A DNA stretch of 64,000 nucleotides from Epiperipatus broadwayi (taxonomy: Eukaryota; Onychophora; Udeonychophora; Euonychophora; Peripatidae). A program made the translations under genes and the position numbers. This document shows positions 1 to 12,022 of the stretch, piece by piece (the first letter of the stretch is position 1; the number at the start of each line of letters is the position of its first letter). Location: the NCBI GenBank assembly GCA_028023455.1, contig JAQFVV010012513.1, positions 2,180,001 through 2,244,000 of the forward strand, in the 5' to 3' direction. The notes beneath the pieces are model-generated. The model had not been told where the DNA came from. It did no database searches and was given only the letters and a program-made list of their open reading frames with translations.

Positions 1-1425
1 AAGTTTAAAATTTTCTATACATTTATTAATAGATGACAAAAATGGTCCAAGTATTATCTCATTTAAAATTCTGTCATCATAAATCTTCAGATAAACACTT
101 TTTGTGGATAATATAAACGTAATATGAATAGCATAAAACTGTCAATAGATATATAATAAAAAGCAAATTATGTATGTGAATATTATTTGATATATAATAA
201 GTGAAGTTAAAAGAAAAATTTCTAGTAAATATATTTTACAAGTGCTTACATTTAAATCTACATACACTTCATAATAAATAATCAATATGTAAAAAAATAT
301 CTGTCAAAAATAACAAGAAGAGATCAAAAACAAAATACATAAATGAAAATGTAGACATATATTAATGTCATGCAGGAAAGATAGAAGTAATTGGTCTATG
401 AACTCTGAAGTTTAGTGATATACTGTGATGTCTAAAGTCTTCCAATTTCCCACTGATTCAACCATTGTGAACCATGGATCTTGAACCGCAGAGTCGACCA
501 CATTCCATTGCTCAAATGAAAAAAAAAAATTAAGAGATTAATATGGAATTGCTTTTGGACATTTCACTAGAAATTATGAACATGAATAGACAACTGCATT
601 ATTAAATTGATTTCAACAGATTGTAAAAGTCCCACAAAATAATTACAGGTGAGATAAAGTTTGTTAAAGTGGTGTTGAGAAGGGAAGCTAAGTATTAAAG
701 ACTTAATTGATCTTAGAATGAACATATTTTGACGTTTACTGATAATAGTTGAAAATAGTTTACTATTGAGCCTTTTTTTATTTTTTACTCCTCTAACAGA
801 TGTATTTTGTTTTTGGTAACCTGGACCTATTCTGAGACTTATTTTAATTGTGGATATATCTGGAAGTGGTTAAATTTTAAATGATAAATTTATACGTTGT
901 TGATTTAAATGTTTTGAATAATCAAAGATAATGACTATTTTGTGTCTGAATTTTACGCACAATATATGTTGACGAAAAGTCTGACTAAATATAAATCTTG
1001 AGTTCAGTTGATTGGTTAGTCTTAGAGTTTGGGTTTATCCCTTCTGACAATTTAAAATAAACGAACATTTTTTAGTATACGTTCTGTAGTAGTATATGAA
1101 TGTAGATTTACAGACTTATACACTGCATTTTTTTCTTCCAACATTATCTATAATATAATTAACTAATAACAATGATATTGCTTGAACCGTTTTATATTTT
1201 TTATGATTATTTTTTAATTCATTTATACTTTTTTTTGATTTCACCAAACTTAGAAACGCTATAATTATCTAAAGTAATGTTAATGTATTTCTTATAAATA
1301 GTAAAGCATAATTATATTATCCTAAATAGTGAAACTAATATTTGCTTTATATTTCCCTCTCTTTATTGATTTCATACTCATACTATCTCTCTCTCTCTAA
1401 CTGTCTATCATTTATATTGACATAT
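1..1425. other. AT-rich sequence with a possible old RTE relic
   Basis: No gene is visible. Around 575-690 on the + strand the words 'gattgtaaaag', 'gtgagat' and 'gagaagggaagctaag' follow the order seen in the RTE C-terminal region at 2820-2960, and 311-345 resembles 2706-2740, so a much decayed RTE LINE 3' region may lie at about 300-700. A short CT-rich run sits at 1385-1400. The rest shows nothing I can name. Confidence 0.35.
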
Positions 1426-1429
1426 ATAT

Positions 1430-1738
1430 ATTCTTTATCACCATTTTAAAATATTAAAATTAATCCTGCATTCTTCCAATCATTTGGTACAACTTTATCA
1501 TTTAGACATTTGATATATAACTTTGCTAAAAAAAATTATATTTCTTCACCTGCTTCTTTTGATATATCAATTATAATTCCATCATTACCTGGAACCTTTT
1601 CTTTCTTCATAAATTTAATTGCATGTCTCATTTCTTCATTTTAAATTCTGGGCAATTCAGAAGATATAATAACTATAGAAGATACTTGTTCTTTACTACT
1701 ATATAATTCTTGATAAAAGTCTTCTACACATTTTAAAA
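1430..1738 (-). mobile_element. RTE-clade LINE reverse transcriptase, 5' part, inverted
   Basis: Read on the - strand this encodes the stretch just before the RTE reverse transcriptase fingers: words such as VEDFYQELYSSKEQ, then MKKEKVPGNDGI, then LNDKVVPNDWKNAGLILIF. The VPGNDGI and WKNAG..LIF words are typical of RTE-type endonuclease/reverse transcriptases. There is at least one in-frame stop after KEAGEEI. The protein order is continued, not on this strand, but on the + strand from 1739 (KKGDKK...). It is a broken, non-coding relic. What I see is the protein similarity and the orientation switch; that the element moved by target-primed reverse transcription is family knowledge. Confidence 0.8.
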
Positions 1739-3015
1739 AGGTGATAAAAAGATATTAAAAATTATAGATCCATCAGCCTTTTATCAGTTTTATACAAAAT
1801 TTTTACCAACATAATTACAACTCGTCTACAGAGAACATTACATTTCCACCAACCAAGAGAATAAGCTGGATTTAAAAGTGGTTTTAGGACAGTAGATTAT
1901 ATATAGGTAGTATGAGAAGTTATAGAAAGGACAAATGAATATGAGTTGCTATTACTCTTTGGATTTGTAGATTATGAAAAGGCATTTGATTCTATAAACA
2001 TTTCTTCAGTGATTAAAGCATTGGATTATCAAGATATAGATCCAGGATATTGTCTATTTTAAATAATATTTATAAAATATAATAGCAACAATTAGATCAC
2101 ATAATGATACTAGGAAAGTCAACATTGAGAAGGGTGTAAGACATGGTGACTCCATATCTCCAAAACTTTTTGCAGCAATGTTGCTAGACATATTTTGTGG
2201 ATTAAAATGGGAAGCTAAAGGAGTGAAAGTAAATGGAGATTATTTAAGTCATTTAGATTTTGCAGATGATGTAGTTGTTTTTGCAAATAATACTTTAGAG
2301 CTGCAGGAAATGTTGCAGGAGTTATCAGATGAAAGTAGGAAAGTAGGACTAAAGATAAATGTTAAAAAGACTAAAATAATGCTCAATGGATTTTTTTAAA
2401 ATATGAAAATAAAACTTGATTATGATGAGTTTAAAAAAGTTAACAGCTACAAATACCTTGGTCAGATTATTAATACAGATGGAAACATAATGTATGAAAT
2501 TAATCATAGAATTAAACTTGGTTGGAGTTCTTTTGGTAGAAATAACTTGATAGTAAAAAAATATGCCTATGTATTTGAAAAAGGTTTTTAATAAATGTGT
2601 TTAACTAGTTCTTACTTATGATTATGAGACTTGGACACTTAATAGAAGAGCAATACAGAGACTTGATACCATTCAAAGAAGTATGGAGATATGCATGTTA
2701 AGAGTAACAAGAAGAGATCGAGAACACAATATATGGGTAAGAGAACAAACAGGTGTTACTGATCTCATTGAAAAAATTTAAAAGACTGAAGTGTAGTTGG
2801 TCTGGACATATTTCTAGAAGAGAAGATAATAGATGGACAATTGAAATCTTAAACTGGATTTCAAGAGATTGTAAATGAATCAGAAAGAGACCACATGTGA
2901 GATGGGTGGATGAAATAAGAAAGTGTGTAGGTGTGATATGGAGAAGAGAAACTAAAGATCAGAAATGATGGATTGAACTTGGAGAGAACTACTTCCTGCA
3001 GTGGATTGATAATGG
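1739..3015 (+). mobile_element. RTE-clade LINE reverse transcriptase relic, main 3' part
   Basis: The + strand continues the reverse transcriptase across several frames: KKGDKKDIKNYRSISLLS at 1739-1800, then VDYEKAFDSI (1965-2000), then GVRHGDSISPKLF near 2130-2170. An open stretch at 2178-2399 holds the catalytic motif FADDVVVFANN (2250-2290), and 2403-2591 holds YKYLGQIINTDGNIM. From 2640 to 3010 follows the RTE C-terminal domain with the words RRDREHNIWVREQTGVTD, RWTIEILNWI and RKRPHVRWVDEIRKCVGV. The YADD-type site is F-A-D-D here, as usual in RTE. Frameshifts at about 1750, 2400 and 2770 and stops near 1855-1910 show it is dead. The end near 3010 has 'ttgataatggttga', the same word that closes the copy at 5459. 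Confidence 0.9.
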
Positions 3016-3330
3016 TTGAATATGAATGATATATATAAATATTAATATGTTTTTGTAGTGTAAACTACTTATACAAACATATGTCAATATGTAACGACTT
3101 TTAATAATGTATCATGGAATATGATATCCAATAACATGTATTAATAACTCAAAAATTAAATTTCCATAAGGAATAAATATAAGAACTTTGATGGCAAATA
3201 TTTTAAACAGTCCTTAATATTTCAAAATGCTATGTGTATGAAAATTTTTTTGGAATTTTTACATTTTTTTTCACGCAAGTCATCTCAAACATTTACTTTA
3301 AATTTTAATTTACTTTTAAGATAATTAACT

Positions 3331-3434
3331 TTTTTTTCTCATGCGTCATAGCATCAGCCAGGAAGCAAACCCGCTAACCTGGGACAACTACTTGTAAAGC
3401 TGCCATCACTGACCTCTCGACCACCAATGTTTGA
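3331..3434 (-). mobile_element. tRNA-derived SINE-like repeat, copy 1
   Basis: On the - strand this is one of four related repeats of about 100 bases with a tRNA-like body. A B-box-like GGTTTGCTTCC lies at 3363-3373 and the unit ends in ATGACGCATGAGAAAAAA. The anticodon arm is damaged here compared with the copy at 21042. It is flanked by a short A-tail on its own strand. It is too altered to be a working tRNA. Confidence 0.65.
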
Positions 3435-3984
3435 CAAATCATTACACAGGACAAAAAATCCAGTTAGAAAATTTTATCCACAATATACTCAGAATAATAA
3501 TTTTAGAGTATATAAATATATGTTGACCATTTTTTATTTATTTGAGTATATTCTATTTATTATTATCAATTAAAATTGGGACAATGCAAAAACCAGATGG
3601 TTTTAAGTAGGTAAATAATTACAGTGCCATTGTATTTTATATTCATTAACTGAATTAGATATCGAAAATATTTTTACTCTTCTTACACAGAAAATCAAAA
3701 AAATAGTTAATGAATTGGCTTGTCTCTTAGAAAGTTATGTGACATTCAGCAAAGTATAAAAAATTGAGTTTAAATCAAGGCTGAATTAGTTATTGAATTC
3801 ATTATTCTAACACTGCATTAAACTATGTGAACCATCATAAACAATTTAATAAAGAATCATGTGATCTCATGGTATGGTTTGATATAGTGGCATATAAAGC
3901 AGACTCTGTGATTCAATTACTATAGATTTTGACCCACTTCTATGACATCTAATATGCAAATTTCATATGAAATGATGAATAATA
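3435..3984. other. Unannotated AT-rich sequence
   Basis: I see no gene, long repeat or structured element in this stretch. Confidence 0.5.
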
Positions 3985-4213
3985 AACCATTTTATTTTTT
4001 CTTATAGCAATATTCCATAAATAATAGAGACCCTCCAAACAAGAGTGCAAACCAGTTTAAGCCATAGTAATCAATGATCCTAGAAGATTTGTGCATCAAA
4101 CCATTGATTATTATGGCATGCACTAGGTGGCACTATTGTTTGGAAAGAATTGCTACAATTTTAGCAGACAGTAGCATAAGAAATGGTGATCATATGATGT
4201 TTTAATGGTTTAA
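3985..4213. repeat. Family B palindromic element, distal arms only
   Basis: An imperfect inverted repeat centred near 4100. Both arms carry the distal part of family B: 'gtgcatcaaaccattgatta', the 'ggtggcac' word and 'tgatcatatgatgttttaatggttta', which recurs as 'gatgtttagtggtttaa' at 38826. The ribozyme portion found in other family B copies is missing. It looks like an old, internally deleted copy. Confidence 0.6.
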
Positions 4214-5454
4214 TAGCAATATTCTATCTTATATCTGTTTTTCTACAGCCAATAATATTAATACAGTAATATATCAGATCGTACAAAATCCATGATGTAA
4301 TGTAGCAAAACTTTGGTTGGAAACATACATCACATTTGAGAATAATACATTCATGACACCAAAAGAATTACATCAAGACTTTTATATATCCACTATACAT
4401 ATGTACATATTAATATTAAAGACTGTTATAGTAAACATATCTTGTTGATAGTTCAGTAAAGGTTTATAAAACTATTAAAACATTATTGCTTTATTTCATT
4501 AATTCTTTTTGAAAACATTGTGGAAACATTGTCTTCAAAGCATCATTTTTACTAGTATTCTTTTTGCATTAAATGATAAAACAATTGAAATATATATGAA
4601 AAAGCAAGTGCAAAATCATAGTCAGTATTATAAAGATTGGAGCTTTATGCTGTGTGCATATCACATTATAAGTCAGGATGACACACAACCAATCTTAACA
4701 TTGAGTTTTACTATTATTTGAATAGTAATTTGTTCAACATATCTTATTTTTTTATCCAATTAGAACTAATGAGGATTATGGCTGTGTCTCACAAGAAAAC
4801 TGATATACAATGAATTAATTTTATCAATTTCAGGTTAAATGCAGTCCATATGTCACTATATTCATTTGTTTAAGGTAGCTATATATTTAAGACAAGAGCA
4901 TTTCTCCACTGTAATGCCATCTATTGCATGCTAGAGGAATCAGAGCCTACCAGATGCATTTAAATCTCATCTCCAGACCATTTTCTGGTATTAGCTTTTA
5001 TTAGAAAAAAAAAAATCAGAACTTGTAATTTCTTTTTTCTAATCATGTCTCTAAAGGTAAAGACTTCATCTACATCCCTACATAGTTTAAGTCAATAGTA
5101 GGCTATAACATTTTGGAGCTCATAATACATAGATTGTTGTCCAGTAGCAAGACTTTTTATGGACTTCCATTTATTTAAGCATTACATAACTGGTCATTCT
5201 TAATTGATTACTTTATAATTTTAAAAATAAGATATAAAGTGTAGTTATTATATACATCAAGAGATTTATTATTTAAATACAAGTGTATTGTACATACTGA
5301 ACTTTAGATGTAATTGGATGGGATTTTGAACATAGAGTTTCAAGATTTCTTTAGTTATCCATTTTATCTTATATAACCAATACAGGAATTGCTTATATTG
5401 GAGATCATTTAATTCATTCGCATTTATGTAATCATGTGTATCAGTTATATAAAA
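4214..5454. other. Unannotated AT-rich sequence
   Basis: Open frames here are short and rich in Ile, Phe and Lys, as expected by chance in such AT-rich DNA. I see no domain motif and no repeat. Confidence 0.5.
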
Positions 5455-5665
5455 TAGAGTGGACAGTTCAAGGAAACTAAACTGCATTCCAAGAGATTGT
5501 AAAAGACCCAGAAAGAGACCACATGTTAGATGGATAGGTGAAATAAGAAAGTGTGCAGGGTGTGGAGAAAAGAAGCTAAAGATCGGAGAAGATGGATTGA
5601 ACTTGGAGCGACCTTCATCCTGCAGTAGATTGATAATGGTTGATGATGATGAAGATGTAGACCAA
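5455..5665 (+). mobile_element. RTE-clade LINE, 5'-truncated 3' end
   Basis: An open stretch of about 76 codons from 5459 contains IPRDCKRPRKRPHVRWIGEI, the RTE C-terminal signature also present at 2820-2930. The likely non-coding 3' end carries 'ttgataatggttgatgatga', a short TGA repeat. RTE elements are known to end in short tandem repeats rather than long poly(A), so this looks like a true element 3' end. The 5' truncation point near 5455 is typical of incomplete reverse transcription. It is a non-functional fragment. Confidence 0.8.
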
Positions 5666-5689
5666 GTATGTTTTAAAAAAAATATTTGA

Positions 5690-6840
5690 ACACACTTTTT
5701 CTTTTTTATCTTATAAATTTCATATAAAAAACACAATTGTATTTGATAAAGAATTGACAAAATTCATTGGTTAGTTAATTAATCATACCGTATTTATGTC
5801 AAGATTTTTGTTTGACTGTTGCATAATTTGATTACTTTTGTAATTTGGTACATCTTTGATCTTCTCCATTGGTCTACTTCTCCTCTAGTACTTCATTTAT
5901 ATTTCATCTTTTATTCTTAAATATTTTGTCATGTATAAATCATCTTATTTTTTGAAAGAAATATCATTTTTGTAATTGATTTTTAAAAATATTTATTTTT
6001 TTATATATCTAAAATAAATTTACTTTAAATGTAAATTATTATTCCGCTTAAATTTTTTCTCCCTAGAAATAAGTGAGTAATTATTTCAATTCTTGTGTTT
6101 CTTACCAAAAAATCTCTTCGTATTATTATTAAGTTTAATCATATATTTTTTGTTGCGTTATAAAATGAAAGATAAATATTAAATTAATTTTTAAAAAAAC
6201 AATCTATTATTTTGTTATTTACAAATTATTAACAGTAAAATAGGTGTATAGTTTAAAAATGAATGTAATATTCATAATAATAGTAATGTTTCTTTTGAAT
6301 AATGAATTTATCAATAATAGCAATATTACTTAATTATCTACGATCATATTTAATTAAAAAAATGTAATTGAAAATTTTAAGTTTTAAAAAAAGGGCGCGG
6401 TCAAAAAATTCTATTGTAATTCGTAGTTGGTGCTAATAATGTAGGCGTCATATAAACATATTCATTTAAAAATAATACTATTTACAATTCAAATCAAACA
6501 CGTGTTCATGAGTTGTGCTCAGTCGTTTGTAGTTTTTAATTTGTGTGTTTGTATATACATCGTGATATAGTGTCAACTATTTCTTTGAAAAGACATATAT
6601 GTAAAATACTTTATAAAAAATGCTTTTATTTAATTTGAGCCACAATGAATTAAAAACGTGTATTTAACCACAATTTGGATTATTACATTTAACTTGAAAT
6701 AAAAATGTGGGGTGTCCATAAATTAATTGATTCAATCAGTAGATAATAATGTTTTTTTATTTTCAATTTAGATATATCGACCCAAGTTATAGTAGACGAA
6801 AAAAAATGTTTTCATTTTTAGTGTGTTATTGTTCGATAAG
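5690..6840. other. AT-rich sequence with a fragment of the 18-kb palindromic element
   Basis: No gene is visible. At 6615-6760 the sequence shares 'atgcttttatt', 'aacttgaaataaaa' and 'ggtgtccataaatta' with one arm of the palindromic element at 17897-18227, so a second, degraded copy lies here. A (TG)n run of about 16 bases sits at 6850-6866. Confidence 0.45.
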
Positions 6841-6844
6841 AGCT

Positions 6845-7040
6845 TTGATTGTATGTGTGTGTGTGGAGATAATAATCTGAACTAACTTATGAGTGCTGAT
6901 TTAGCACGAAATACTTATATTGGTGATTATTTATCTTTTCAACATGTGTGATCAAGTGTATCAGCAGTATGAGAGAGCATGGATGGTCGAGGATCAAGAG
7001 AAAGTCTGAGTTCAAACCCCCTATATTTTACATATGTAAG
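6845..7040 (+). repeat. Family A hammerhead-bearing unit, copy A1
   Basis: A single + strand unit of family A. It carries the ribozyme-like segment at 6871-6927, then the distal part 'gtgtatcagcagtatgaga' and a B-box-like word 'gagttcaaaccc' at 7009-7020. The opposite arm is absent, unlike most other copies. The ribozyme core reads CTTATGA instead of CTGATGA, so this copy should be inactive, while stem II (GTGC with GCAC) and GAAA are kept. Confidence 0.75.
6871..6927 (+). ncRNA. Hammerhead ribozyme-like motif (family A, one core change)
   Basis: Stem II GTGC/GCAC with loop TGATTTA is perfect and is followed by GAAA. The outer stem I word TAATC can pair with GATTA. The conserved CTGATGA is CTTATGA here: G5 is lost, which is known to abolish cleavage. 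Confidence 0.6.
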
Positions 7041-7726
7041 TGCAGGCATGAAAAAAGCCTGCACAATAGAAAAAAAAGATTTGTATACATAATTTTTTAA
7101 GTCTTCAGATATATTTTGCAACAGACTTTTTGTAGCTATTTATATTAAGTTTTCAAAACTGAGAATGTAAACAATGTTGCTAATTTTCTAGTAGTTGAAA
7201 TGAAATTCATGCCAATAAAAATTTGATTACAATATTTTTTTTGTGAAGGTAGTTTTTTTTAAAACAAATTTTAGTTAAACAATCAAAAGAAATTTAAAAT
7301 TTTCATTCTCATTTATGCATTTTCCTATTTCATTTAACTATAAATGCACTTTAATGAATTTGACATGACATTCATTAAAAGTGTATTTTTTAAAAAAAAA
7401 AAAACACCAAAATAAATATGCACCATTGAAAACTTAACATGATTGAAATTTCACCTGTCATCATTGTTTTCTGCACAATCTGGATGAATAACCCTGAAAT
7501 GTTGCAATACCATTTTGCTTTGTCCTCAATATCTAGCATGTGCACAAAATTTGAGAGAAATCTATTTGATAGAAGTATTTTAAAAATCAGGTACAAATTC
7601 AATCCAAATAAGTAAACAAACAAGTAATATATAGGGTATACGAGCACAGACTTTCACATGACCCACCACTCTCCACACTATCTCATAACACTGATACACT
7701 TGAACACATATATATTAAAAAGATAA

Positions 7727-7790
7727 ATAATCACCAATATACATATGTATTTCATCCTAAACCAGCAATCATCAGTTGGTCCAAATTACC
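7727..7790 (-). ncRNA. Hammerhead ribozyme-like motif (family A), minus arm
   Basis: On the - strand CTGATGA (7769-7775) and GAAA (7750-7753) are intact. Stem I pairs CCAA with TTGG, with an outer TAAT/ATTA-type helix across an internal loop. Stem III is an extended self-complementary ATACATATGTAT. Stem II is weak (TTGC against GGAT), so activity is doubtful. Confidence 0.65.
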
Positions 7791-8272
7791 ATCTCTACAC
7801 ATATATGCTATAAGTGCTCAGATATATATTAAGATAGCCAAACCTTTTACTTTAATGGACATGCTTCAATCTACTCTACACTCCAACTCTTCAACCATCC
7901 ATCCAATTGAAAATCTGATGATGGAATGCTTAAAGACCACCCTGAGGCCAAGATTCTTGTCACACCCATGTTGACCTAAGGTTAATCTGACTCCTCATGC
8001 ACAGAACATAATCCATTTAATACATATACAAGGGATGGGCAGACATCTCTATTATGAAATAAGTGAAACACACAGGCTTATTATATACCTGTGTTTTTAT
8101 ATATGATAAGAATCTCAGCCTCAGGGTGGTCTGTGAGCATTCCATCATCAGATTTTTAATTGGATGGACAGTTGAAGAGTTGGAGTATGGAGTAGATTGA
8201 AGTCTGTCCATTAAAGTATAAGGTTTGGCTATCTTAATATATCTGAGCACGTATAGCATATATGTGTAGAGA

Positions 8273-8336
8273 TGGTAATCTGGACAAACTGATGATTGCT
8301 GGTTTAGCATGAAATATGTATATTGGTGATTATTTA
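8273..8336 (+). ncRNA. Hammerhead ribozyme-like motif (family A), plus arm
   Basis: CTGATGA (8289-8295) and GAAA (8311-8314) are intact. Stem II is TTGC/GCAT with loop TGGTTTA, leaving a T-T mismatch at the base. Stem III is ATATGTAT. Stem I has CAAA against TTGG plus the outer TAATC/GATTA helix. It is the partner of the motif at 7727-7790 in the same palindrome. Confidence 0.7.
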
Positions 8337-8590
8337 TATTTTCAATATATATGTATTCAAGTGTATCAGTGGGTTTAAATCCATATAACAACTTGAGTTT
8401 GAAGCAAAAGAGAATCCCTTTTACTTCAAAAAATGACCACCAATAAAAGAGTTATTATATGTTTATAAATAAAACTTGCTTAGCCTCAGGAATTTTGAGT
8501 TAATAATAATTGAGATTTTATTGATAACTACAAAAGCTAATGTTTCTTCTTCTATTTAATGAATATTAGTTTCTCATGTCTATTAATTAT

Positions 8591-8664
8591 TCTACTAAAT
8601 ATAATATACATTAAGAATTATATATATATATATATACATTAAGAATTATATATATATATATATT
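8591..8664. repeat. Tandem duplication containing (AT)n
   Basis: The word 'acattaagaattatatat' occurs twice (from 8607 and 8637), each followed by an AT run. It looks like slippage or a short duplication around a microsatellite. Confidence 0.7.
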
Positions 8665-9485
8665 GAAATGGAAACCTCTCAATCTCTTTCCATTTCACCA
8701 ACAACCTAATGACCTACTCATCTGAACTAGTTTCAAACCTATCTTAAATGTAAAAATGTTATATATAAGTCAAGCTGGAAAACTTTGCTATCATGGCCGC
8801 TTGAATGGCATCATTCATTTCCATATGAAAATACACTATAATTAGACAGGTTTGACAAAATTATAGCGTAGATGGCTCATAAATTATTATAAAATGTTTT
8901 ATTAATTTTCAGTAAATTCTTAATTATATTCGCTACTATATTTGTATGTGGATGGATAATTTAAACCTTGGAATAATGGCAAAATGATTCGTATATATAT
9001 TTAAGTTTAAATAAAAAAGATATAATGTGAAACATTTTCGTTAAAATATATTTAACGTTTTTCTGATTTAATGTTTTATATATATAACAGAAACTAAAGT
9101 ATTTTTTTAAACCTGTCCAATTTGTTATTTTGTAGAAACAAATATGTTAAAAGTTATTTACTTCAGTAAAATAAAAATCTGTTTATAATTAAAAATGAGA
9201 ATTTTGTGTAAACAAGAAATCAATTAGTGACCGCACCCAGGGTAAAAGCAAAATCTGTTTACTAATTGATTTTGTTTCAACAAAAGACTTTATGATTAAA
9301 TCAGAATACCGTTACTTCTGCTAAGCTTTAACATTCTATAACACCTAAAAAGGAATTTAATTAGTGAAAACTGAATTGAATTATATGATTTATATATTTT
9401 AATAATTTTAAGTAAATTAAAGATAACACATCGGAGATGTTAGCTGTTGTAGAAATTAGATTATATGATTTTGTTTTAATTAAAA
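8665..9485. other. Unannotated AT-rich sequence
   Basis: No gene or long repeat is visible. A 12-base inverted word (aaatcaattagt and actaattgattt) brackets 9219-9272; on its own it is too short to name. Confidence 0.45.
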
Positions 9486-9950
9486 GTCAATTGGTCCTGA
9501 GGCAAACGAAATTCCAAAAAGGTGTTAAGGCTTGGTGAAAAATATATAAATAGGCCTTATTTTAAGTGGGAAGATATACTCCATCTTGCCTTTGAAGAGC
9601 TGTTAATATCAGAAGTTATAAATTGTTTAATTTTACCATGTCTGTCTAAAGTCAGGGAAGAATTTTGCTGCTTTCCCATGATGGAATGTCAGAAGTTGAT
9701 CCACCCAAAGTCCGAAGAAACAACCAACGTTGCCCTAACAACTTATAATAAGTAGAAGATGTCATAAGCCGCTAAAAAGAACTTGCCTTCATTCCAATTT
9801 CTGTCCAGCTACAGAAACACCATTTTAAATTGTCTCGCAACTGAATTGAAGATGCCATAAGCCATCAAAGAACTGACCTTCGTTCCAGTTCGAATATCTC
9901 CAGTCCAACTATACGACAACTGTTTTAATATTAAAATCGCAGAGCTCTGT
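9486..9950 (+). other. Unidentified richer-GC block with a 77-codon frame and a short direct repeat
   Basis: An open frame from 9522 to 9755 has a less AT-driven amino-acid mix than its surroundings (Trp, Cys and Glu present), but I recognise no domain in it. Directly after it, the block at 9753-9812 ('gaagatgtcataagcc', 'cttcattcca') recurs diverged at 9848-9906. This could be part of an old LTR-type or other element. 'taacggcgaccc' at 10299-10310 recalls the tRNA-primer region of LTR retrotransposons, but I could not place LTR ends. No function is claimed. Confidence 0.3.
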
Positions 9951-11353
9951 GTATGCTACAAAATTCAAAACAATCATTATTTCTTCAAAACCAGGTTAGC
10001 TAACCATATAATTGTAAATTCTTTCTAAATTGTTTTCTAAATATTATTTAAATTCTATAAAATGTAATACTTTTGCAAATTTTTCTTTATTAATTCAATA
10101 TTTTTGCTATATAATTTAATCACTTCAGTATATTTACTTTTCCTTTTGATTATTTTAATAATTATTAATTATGCCTATGTTTCAAAACAGTGTGCATTTA
10201 ATTATAGAATATGTTTTTAAAGATATAATTTAAAATCTTTATATTATTATTTGTTATAGTGTCATTTCGTGCACTGTTTCGAAAACCTAATTTCTAAATA
10301 ACGGCGACCCATTTGTGCTCGTTGTTATTTAATCATTTATTAATTAATTAATTTAAATGTAACTTGGCCATAAATCCAAATTTTCAACCTTTAATTATTA
10401 TGTTACTAAAGATTAAACAAGCCTGGAGTGTAATTATAAGTATATTAATCTTATTAAAGTATTCATAAGTCCTTTAAATATACTTCCCCCCCTTTTAGTT
10501 TAGTAATTATGGATAACTGAAAAGATTGACCAAGATAAAGTAAAGTTTGTATATATTCCCGTCAGTAGCATATACATATTTCTCATGCTACAGAAGAGTT
10601 GGCTCTTTTGATCAAGCTGATAAACTTGTGTTCATTTAATATATGATATTTAATTTATAATATACTTCGGCTTGGCGGATGTGAAACTTATTAATATTTT
10701 ATCGTTATGCTGGTTTTTTTTATATGAGATGGAGCCACGGTAAGTGCAGCCCATCTTCTTCTCTTATGGATAGTGCTGTAGTTAAGACTGAGCTAAGGAC
10801 CAGATTAGCACATAAGTCCCCCACTTCTTATGAACCAAATAAAGGTTCCCTTTTAGCAGCATGGCAACCGACTATTGGGTAAACTGGTGTTTGTCACGAA
10901 AATCCTAAAACTATTCTTCAATCCATAGAGCAACTTCAGTATTATATTTTACTTGTGCCTAGCATGTTAGTAAAATCTCTATAGCCAACTCTGCCTCCCT
11001 AATATGCAGTCTTCTGCATTGATCTGAAGCATTCTTGAAAACCCGTTCGATCTTAAGCTATCTGGGATGCTTTATATGCCCATATTTAATATAAAAATTT
11101 ACTCTAATCACATGTATTATTAAGCTTCACTCCAGACTTGGTTTGATTTCATGTATAATAGCCACTCAAACTGATTGTAAAAGGACATAACTAATAAGTG
11201 AATGTAGTGATTAATTATATAGCATGATATTTGGCTCCATTAAATAAGAGCAACAAACCTATTTGCCAACATATCAATTATTGTTCAAATTGCCTAGTGA
11301 AATGTTACTTTGTAAATAAAATGCCTGTGTGCATTTTCCAACAAAAATGTTAT

Positions 11354-11358
<5 letters not shown>

Positions 11359-11421
<63 letters not shown>
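11359..11421. repeat. (TA)n microsatellite
   Basis: About 31 uninterrupted TA units. It can fold as a hairpin and is a likely length-variable site. Confidence 0.95.
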
Positions 11422-11426
<5 letters not shown>

Positions 11427-11938
11427 TTGTCAATAAATATATTTTAATTCTATCATATATCAGTTTCTGTCTCATTATTAGATCAGTCCAATTCATTAAT
11501 TGATTCTAGCTATTCATTAGTAAAGCCCTTTTAATTAAATTAATATCTTAGATTTTATCTTTGGAATGTCTCTAGTATTAAGTTGTTTATATATATATAT
11601 GTTTAAGTTCATGAGTCTTATTGTTTCCTCCGATTTTCTAGCAGGCCGGATTAAGAATTAAATCTTGTGTGCTATCATTGTTATGTTGTCCATTAGGTGT
11701 CTGATCTGGGGCTTAGAGAGTGGGTTCAATTTCAGGCTGGTCTCTGACCTAAATCTCGGGCTTGACTGGGTTTGAAGTACATTTTGTGAGTTCCAGCTCA
11801 TGTTACATGGATAAGCATGTTTTGACTGGCACAATATATATATACATATAATTACTTATATGTACTATGTGTGTGATATTGATTTAAAGTGAAATTATAT
11901 GTATTAAGTAAAGTTCATTTATAATATATATTATGAAC

Positions 11939-11968
11939 ACGCACGCGCACACACACACATATATATAT
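11939..11968. repeat. Mixed CG/CA/TA dinucleotide run
   Basis: An alternating purine-pyrimidine run that moves from CG-containing words through (CA)n to (TA)n. Such tracts mutate by slippage. Confidence 0.85.
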
Positions 11969-12022
11969 AGACAATAATCCCAATGCATAATGCTATACTG
12001 AAATAAATATACAAATATTAAG

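Larger units (their letters stand above)
7622..8375. repeat. Family A palindromic element, copy A2
   Basis: A large inverted repeat. The left arm (about 7676-7955) is the reverse complement of the right arm (about 8102-8372), around a 145-base spacer. Each arm carries a ribozyme-like motif, the word 'actttaatggac', the block 'ccaactcttcaaccatcc' and the distal 'gataaataatcaccaat' word. The left side also runs out to 'atagggtatacgagcacaga' at 7631-7650, the same terminal word seen in the hairpin at 43341-43522. The apparent open frames within are antisense shadows of the repeat. Confidence 0.85.
10311..12022. other. Unannotated stretch with a richer-GC relic patch and microsatellites
   Basis: 10725-11090 is less AT-rich than the rest and may be an old element or exon-like relic; I translated parts of both strands by eye and recognised nothing. 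Around 11700-11830 there is another unassigned richer patch. The long (TA)n and the CA/TA run in this span are listed separately. Confidence 0.4.

Noticed and set aside
5269-5760. 163-codon open frame on the minus strand
   Set aside because: It is antisense to the RTE 3' end at 5455-5665; the RTE reading has recognised C-terminal words, the antisense has none.
9522-9755. Real host exon
   Set aside because: The amino-acid mix is better than background, but no domain, no splice context and no continuation was found; kept only as an unidentified block.
11231-11503. 90-codon open frame
   Set aside because: About a third of it is a translated (TA)n run; no motif.
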